Shown: piece by piece, positions 8,062-11,486 of the stretch
Layout of the letters: each line of letters opens with the position of its first letter
Numbering within the stretch: the first letter of the stretch is position 1
Assembly: GCA_944385775.1 (NCBI GenBank)
Contig: CALWYM010000039.1
Coordinates: 1 to 11,486, forward strand
Length of the DNA: 11,486 nt
Source of the DNA: an uncultured Oscillospiraceae bacterium
Lineage (GTDB): Bacteria > Bacillota > Clostridia > Oscillospirales > Oscillospiraceae
Direction: 5' to 3'
Notes under the pieces: model-generated
What the model saw: the letters and a program-made list of their open reading frames with translations, nothing else
The model's database searches: none
What the model was told of the DNA's origin: nothing
Program-made: the position numbers and the translations under genes

Positions 8062-8130
8062 GCGGTGAGACATTGCAATGTGTTTTTACTTTGTGTGCCC
8101 TTATGATATATTCCTTATTTTAGATCATTT

Positions 8131-9168
8131 TTACTTGTTTTTATTTTTCTTATCCTTTGACTTGCTGTTTTCCTTTTTACCCTTTGACCTGAGAATAACA
8201 CTGGTCAAAAGCAGTGCGATAACAACCATCGCCTTTAGAACCGTTGAGACCGAGAGCTGACTTTCGCCGCCCAGAGCATTTGCCAGAGCTGTAACGCCGG
8301 CTTCAATGCCGCTGTAATCGTCAGTTCCAGAGGCAGGCTTAAATGCGCCTTCGATTTTGGAGATGTCATCAACGGAAATGCCCGTATCGGCTCCGATGTT
8401 TACATATGTCTTTCCGGTGTTGCCGTTATAGTAAATGTAAACTGTGTCCTCAAAATAGTCAAGGTAGTTAAGTTCGCTGTTTCTGTTGTGCCAAAGCTCG
8501 TCAAAGTCCTCGTCACTAACTCTTGTGCCGTAATTAGTCTCTACCTGAATGTGCCCGTGGTACACCTGACGAAGGGGAGCAAGAGCCTCCTCCAGATTTT
8601 CGTTCGATTCCTCAACACTGCCATCAAGACTCATGCTGATGGTAATGGGGTCTGTGCCAAGAATTCGCCAAAGCTCATTTATAACATTGACTACGCGGTA
8701 AAAATCGTTTTCCACTTCTGTCGATTGAAGCAAACTGTTTATGGTTGCAACATCATTGCCGCTAAAATCACCGAAGAGCCCCGAACCTCTGCTGATGAGG
8801 GAGGTGTTAGTGTCCTTAACATAGAAAAGATAGATAACGTCGTCGCCGTACTCCTCCTTAATTGTTTCGATGGCAACATCGTCAAGGGTGGAGTAGTTTG
8901 TGTCCTCAAGGGTTTTCCATAAGCTGAGGACAATTCCGCAGTTAAACCGCAGAGCAAAGGTGCGAAGCCTTAGATTGAGAAAAGGCTGAGCTTCCGTAGG
9001 TCTGCCGATGATCATGGAGGGATTATCCGGGTTAGCAGGCTCCCGCTCCACAAACAGAGTTCCTTCGTTGCGGTAAAAGGGCTTTACGCTTTCATCTGCC
9101 AGAGCCGGCAAGGCGCAGCCTATCGCCAAAATAAGGCATAAAATTGTGGCTGTAATCTTCTTTAACAT
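8131..9168 (-). CDS. exported, C-terminally membrane-anchored protein, possibly TPM-like
   Basis: This 345-residue protein begins at ATG 9168, preceded by GGAGG at 7 bases; an extension to 9186 lacks a site. The N-terminus is a signal peptide (MLKK, then a hydrophobic core, ALPALA-DES near residue 24). The LAIGC stretch at 14-18 also loosely fits a lipobox, so lipid attachment is a weaker alternative. About 280 exported residues follow, then one membrane helix (about 307-326) and a very lysine-rich cytoplasmic tail. The segment GAFKPASGTDDYSGIEAGVT (274-293) resembles the end of TPM domains, which share this signal-domain-helix layout, but I cannot confirm the rest. It is convergent with the TldD/TldE cluster, sharing its terminator. 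Function is unknown. Confidence 0.85.
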   Translation of the reverse strand: MLKKITATILCLILAIGCALPALADESVKPFYRNEGTLFVEREPANPDNPSMIIGRPTEAQPFLNLRLRTFALRFNCGIVLSLWKTLEDTNYSTLDDVAIETIKEEYGDDVIYLFYVKDTNTSLISRGSGLFGDFSGNDVATINSLLQSTEVENDFYRVVNVINELWRILGTDPITISMSLDGSVEESNENLEEALAPLRQVYHGHIQVETNYGTRVSDEDFDELWHNRNSELNYLDYFEDTVYIYYNGNTGKTYVNIGADTGISVDDISKIEGAFKPASGTDDYSGIEAGVTALANALGGESQLSVSTVLKAMVVIALLLTSVILRSKGKKENSKSKDKKNKNK

Positions 9169-9211
9169 TTTTATTCCTCCAATCATGGTCTCCTAAATAT
9201 GGTGGGACGAT

Positions 9212-9240
9212 AATATAAACCAATCCATACTCTCTGCCAT
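9212..9240 (-). promoter_or_regulatory. candidate promoter for the membrane-anchored protein gene
   Basis: On the minus strand ATGGCA (9240-9235) and TATATT (9217-9212) are 17 bases apart, with a start near 9205 and a leader of about 37 bases. The -35 match is only moderate. It lies inside the left arm of the 16-bp inverted repeat described separately, so a protein bound there would block it. Confidence 0.35.
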
Positions 9241-9264
9241 ATTAAATCATGGCAGAGAGTATGG
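9225..9264 (-). repeat. perfect 16-bp inverted repeat, terminator or operator
   Basis: CCATACTCTCTGCCAT (9225-9240) and ATGGCAGAGAGTATGG (9249-9264) are perfect reverse complements around an 8-base A/T loop. The repeat lies 36 bases beyond the stop of the secreted-protein gene (minus strand), in a place fit for a terminator. The following minus-strand bases ATTGGTTTATATTAT are T-rich but not a T run. It also covers the possible -35 box of the next gene, so an operator is an alternative. Confidence 0.55.
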
Positions 9265-9300
9265 TTGTGGTAGCCTTAAACAAATATTTATTAAATTTTA

Positions 9301-10438
9301 TTAGCTCTGAAGAATTGCAGGGACGGATTTTTCCATAGCGGAGGTGGTTTTTAAAAATGCATTAATATCAATATCCTCAGCACTGAGATTGTTAAACACA
9401 TAAGTGCCACGAGTAAAGTTACCTGTTTCAGAATCAAACATATATGCACTCATTGAACTCGTGTAATCTATTCCATTAGAAGATAGCACCATATCATATG
9501 GTACAAAATCAGAGCTACTGACGGTATAATCAATAACCAGACGAGCGTCATCTCCTGTTCCTACTGACCTAACTTCGATGCTAGAGAAAGGCGTGCCGAT
9601 CATACTGCCGTTTACCGGAATTTCAATCTCAGAAACGTCCTGCTCTAAATAAATTACAGGTGCAATGAAATCAGCATCGCTGATTTCGCTTTGAGAAATA
9701 TTGGAATCATAAAACGCAATGCCGTTCTCAAGTGAGCTAAGGTAAAGTTTGTATTCAGTGCCATCGTTTCCTATAAACATAGGAGCTCTAGTTTCCATGA
9801 ACTCTTTGCTTTCTGATGGTATTAATGTTCCGACAGAGTATTCATTTGAAAAGGTGATGTCAAAGCCACTAATTGATACTTCTGTGCCTGCTACATAAGT
9901 GACTGGGCTTATTGAGGATATTTGGCTACCCTGTGCGTAAGTAGTAAAAGTTTTATCAGTATTTGCCCAGATATCCATAGTACCGCGCATTTGCTGACCA
10001 GCACTAAAGCTGAAAACAGCACTGGAAGGACTTTTTGTATATGTGGTATTACTTGTAACGGTAGACCAAAGTGGACTGTTTACATATGAAGTTTCGCCCT
10101 GATAAATTTCAATTGCGTCTTCGTCATAAGTGAAATCGCCGGCATACCCGCCGGAATTTCCGTAACCATTTCCGTTATAAGCAGTAAACTGAAAATCGAG
10201 AATAGGTTGAACTCCGTAATTTGAAATATACATTTTGAGACTATCAATGGTGATAGATGACGAAGTATTAGATGAATATGTTATATACGGGATCATCATA
10301 AAATTCAAATCTACAGAATCATAGATAAAGTAATGGTGAGGACCTGAATATGTACCGGCGTAAGCAGTGCCGGAAAGACAGACCGCTACAACGATGGCTA
10401 GAACTAGGACGGTTGAAATAATTTTTTTTTGATTTCAT
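9301..10438 (-). CDS. secreted protein of unknown function, frame broken at an A9 tract
   Basis: An open frame runs from about 10308 to the TAA at 9301, but no good start with a binding site serves it. Upstream, ATG 10438 has AAAGGA at 9 bases and is followed after two codons by nine A residues (10422-10430). As written, this ATG soon hits a stop. Removing one A joins it to the long frame and gives a textbook signal peptide (MKSKKIISTVLVLAIVVAVC, cleavage after TAYA at residue 27) and a 378-residue protein. In the long frame the codon before the tract is TGA, so no other start exists there. The mature part is rich in Ser, Thr, Tyr, Asp and Gly, is acidic and lacks cysteine. I do not recognise a domain. 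It may be a surface or adhesin-like beta-rich protein. Whether the break is real, slipped or a sequencing error is open. Confidence 0.75.
10422..10430 (-). repeat. A9 homopolymer in the signal-peptide codons
   Basis: Nine consecutive T on the plus strand (A on the coding strand) occupy codons 3-6 of the secreted-protein gene. A tract of 8 (or 11) would keep the signal peptide in frame with the 335-codon body; 9 does not. Runs of this length are prone to replication slippage and to RNA polymerase slippage. Confidence 0.85.
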
Positions 10439-10470
10439 GAGTTACATTCCTTTCTTAATTATATTTTTGT

Positions 10471-10498
10471 AGGGAATTTGAAGCTTCATTTTTTCCCT
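10471..10498 (-). repeat. dyad in the leader of the secreted-protein gene
   Basis: AGGGAA (10471-10476) and TTCCCT (10493-10498) flank a perfect palindrome TGAAGCTTCA (10479-10488). The dyad lies between the putative sigma-dependent promoter and the ATG at 10438, so it would sit in the 5' leader. It could be a small hairpin or a binding site; the evidence is only symmetry. Confidence 0.3.
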
Positions 10499-10500
10499 TC

Positions 10501-10536
10501 TACTTATATATGTCGTAAGGACAGCGTTTGGGGACA
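10501..10536 (-). promoter_or_regulatory. copy A of a 36-bp bipartite motif, putative ECF-sigma promoter
   Basis: On the minus strand the blocks are TGTCCCCAAA (10536-10527), 12 bases, GACATA (10514-10509), two bases, TAAGTA (10506-10501). The same blocks at the same distances recur at 11174-11209, while the 12-base spacer differs at almost every position. The distance between the outer blocks fits -35 and -10 elements. It points toward the secreted-protein gene, whose ATG is about 60 bases downstream. I infer that it is read by the sigma factor encoded on the other side. Confidence 0.65.
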
Positions 10537-10565
10537 GGCAAAATGAAAAATTATCAAATTATATA

Positions 10566-10594
10566 TTGAATTTTTTTGGAGAATATAGTATTAT
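10566..10594 (+). promoter_or_regulatory. sigma-A-type promoter for the ECF sigma gene
   Basis: TTGAAT (10566-10571) and TATTAT (10589-10594) are 17 bases apart, with a start near 10601 and a leader of about 53 bases. The bipartite motif found on both sides is absent in this orientation. The sigma gene therefore appears to be driven by the housekeeping factor and not by itself. Confidence 0.5.
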
Positions 10595-10653
10595 TATGCA
10601 AATAATTTAGCGGATAATGCTGCATATAAAATCAAAAAACAGGCGGTGGTTTT

Positions 10654-11160
10654 GTGAAAAAACTAAATGATATACAGCGTGCTGCAATACATAGGTTATT
10701 TAAAACTATGAACAAAATACTGTATAACTATGCACTAAGATATATCAGAAATGAAGGCTATGCCGAAAACATCGTTTCGCAAACCTTTCTCATCGTGTGT
10801 GAAAAAGCAGATGAATTTATGGTCAGTCCGAATCCACAGGGCTATGTTTTTAATATTACGAAGAATGTGCTCCGTTCGGAGGTTAAGGCAATTGTCAATG
10901 GGAACAGTCGCTTTTTGTATATAGACGCCTATGATAAAGACGGTGAATTTGAAATTCGTGATAAAGAAAATCATTTTTATGAAACGGAATATTCCGATGC
11001 TGTAAGTCCGGAGGATTACGAAATCCTAAAAAAGCTTTCTGTCGGCAACATTTCCGTAAAGGAGCTGGCGAAAGAACTTGGGATTAGTGAGGAGGCCTGT
11101 AAGAAGAGAGTGCAGCGAGCCAGAAACAGAATGAGGAAGGCTCTTGAAAAAATAAATTAG
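10654..11160 (+). CDS. ECF-type sigma-70 family RNA polymerase sigma factor
   Basis: This protein has 168 residues, the usual size for an ECF sigma factor with only regions 2 and 4. Region 2 spans about 8-75: LYNYALRYIRNEGYAENIVSQTF is the core-binding and -10 recognition segment, and GYVFNITKNVLRSE its end. Region 4 spans about 122-165, with the helix-turn-helix SVKELAKELGISEEACKKRVQRARNRMRKAL, which reads the -35 box. Residues 76-120 form an acidic linker. The start is GTG at 10654; the GGTGG before it is a weak binding site, so expression may be low. It is divergent from the secreted-protein gene and followed by a small acidic gene. Two copies of a shared motif flank it and are its likely targets. 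The inducing signal is unknown. Confidence 0.9.
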   Translation: MKKLNDIQRAAIHRLFKTMNKILYNYALRYIRNEGYAENIVSQTFLIVCEKADEFMVSPNPQGYVFNITKNVLRSEVKAIVNGNSRFLYIDAYDKDGEFEIRDKENHFYETEYSDAVSPEDYEILKKLSVGNISVKELAKELGISEEACKKRVQRARNRMRKALEKIN

Positions 11161-11173
11161 TTTTATTTTCCTA

Positions 11174-11209
11174 TGTCCCCAAATGGACGTTTCGTGACAT
11201 AAGTAAGTA
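11174..11209 (+). promoter_or_regulatory. copy B of the 36-bp bipartite motif, putative ECF-sigma promoter
   Basis: TGTCCCCAAA (11174-11183), GACATA (11196-11201) and TAAGTA (11204-11209) repeat the blocks of copy A with identical spacing; 24 of 36 positions agree, almost all of them in the blocks. It lies 13 bases after the sigma-factor stop and 26 bases before the ATG at 11236. The downstream gene could thus be switched on by the sigma factor itself, giving feedback if it encodes the anti-sigma. Confidence 0.65.
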
Positions 11210-11235
11210 TGAGGAAGAAAGTAGGAGGAGATTTA

Positions 11236-11481
11236 ATGAGCCTACCGGAAAAAAGCTTTACAGGAGACATATCACGCTTTGATAGCATGAGCACAGAGGA
11301 ACTGTGGTCATTTATTGATGAAGATTTTTATTCGGAAAGTGAAGAAACCACACAAAATGAAACAGTTTTATATGCGTTGAAGTTGCTTGAAAGGATGGGT
11401 GAGCTTAAGGAGCCTAAATCAAATCCGGCAGAGTTACTAAGGGAAGTCGAGTCAAAAAACATAGGTTTATCAGAAAAATAA
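11236..11481 (+). CDS. small acidic protein downstream of the sigma factor, possible anti-sigma N-terminal part
   Basis: This 81-residue protein starts at ATG 11236 with TAGGAGGAG at 5-6 bases. An ATG at 11209 lies in the putative promoter and has no binding site. The sequence is acidic and helical: MSTEELWSFIDEDFYSESEE is followed by NETVLYALKLLERMGELKEP. I recall genes of this type (short acidic helix, then a TVLYALKLLE-like helix) after ECF sigma factors in clostridia, where they normally continue into a basic stretch and a membrane helix. Here a TAA follows GLSEK, five bases before the window ends, and no membrane helix is present. It could be a complete soluble protein, or a truncated or frameshifted anti-sigma factor. 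The position next to the sigma gene is the main support for a regulatory role. Confidence 0.65.
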   Translation: MSLPEKSFTGDISRFDSMSTEELWSFIDEDFYSESEETTQNETVLYALKLLERMGELKEPKSNPAELLREVESKNIGLSEK

Positions 11482-11486
11482 AGAAG

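Noticed and set aside
8071..8080. CATTGCAATG palindrome
   Set aside because: A single 10-base palindrome in an A/T-rich gap is expected by chance, and nothing nearby gives it a role.
2406..8130. RiPP precursor peptide next to the TldD/TldE genes
   Set aside because: No short frame with a binding site and a leader/core layout is present in any of the gaps, and no modification enzyme is encoded in the window.
8488..8922. 144-codon plus-strand frame
   Set aside because: It is a shadow of the minus-strand membrane-anchored protein gene, without a binding site or promoter.
10501..11209. The inverted 36-bp motifs as ends of a mobile element around the sigma gene
   Set aside because: The spacers have diverged while the blocks and distances are kept, no transposase lies between them and no target duplication is visible; promoters explain them better.

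Overview
The window looks like a chromosomal segment of an anaerobic Firmicute, most plausibly a gut-type clostridium (Oscillospiraceae/Ruminococcaceae-like). This rests on strong AGGAGG-type ribosome binding sites, sigma-A promoters, an S-layer-homology (SLH) exoprotein and a short clostridial-style ECF sigma factor. The taxon is an inference; no marker gene is present.

Left end (1-905): two overlapping minus-strand genes encode tandem RNHCP-type zinc-ribbon proteins, the second running off the window. They are read from a good sigma-A promoter. A divergent promoter starts an exported protein with three SLH repeats and a transglutaminase-like Cys-His-Asp domain (906-2405). A perfect 15-bp inverted repeat follows.

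Centre (2452-8061): a plus-strand cluster of four TldD/TldE (PmbA) family genes forms two successive TldD-TldE pairs. In each pair the first gene carries the HExxxH zinc-protease motif and the partner lacks it. The second pair overlaps by 4 bp (ATGA). The cluster begins at a sigma-A promoter and ends at a strong, probably bidirectional, terminator. By analogy with E. coli TldD/TldE, each pair should form a cytoplasmic heterodimeric metalloprotease acting on unfolded peptides. No modified-peptide precursor is visible nearby.

Right part (8131-11486): a minus-strand gene encodes a membrane-anchored protein with an exported domain, weakly TPM-like at its end. Next is an unrecognised secreted protein whose signal-peptide frame is broken by a run of nine A residues. 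Divergent from it is an ECF-type sigma factor gene, followed by a small acidic protein in the position of an anti-sigma factor. This last part is visibly AT-richer than the TldD/TldE block.

The most interesting point is a 36-bp bipartite motif. It occurs once upstream of the secreted-protein gene (minus strand) and once upstream of the small gene (plus strand), on either side of the sigma gene and pointing outward. Block spacing is identical and the spacer is diverged, as expected for promoters of this sigma factor. Together with the A9 tract this suggests a sigma-controlled surface protein that may be switched by slippage. This is a model from sequence only.
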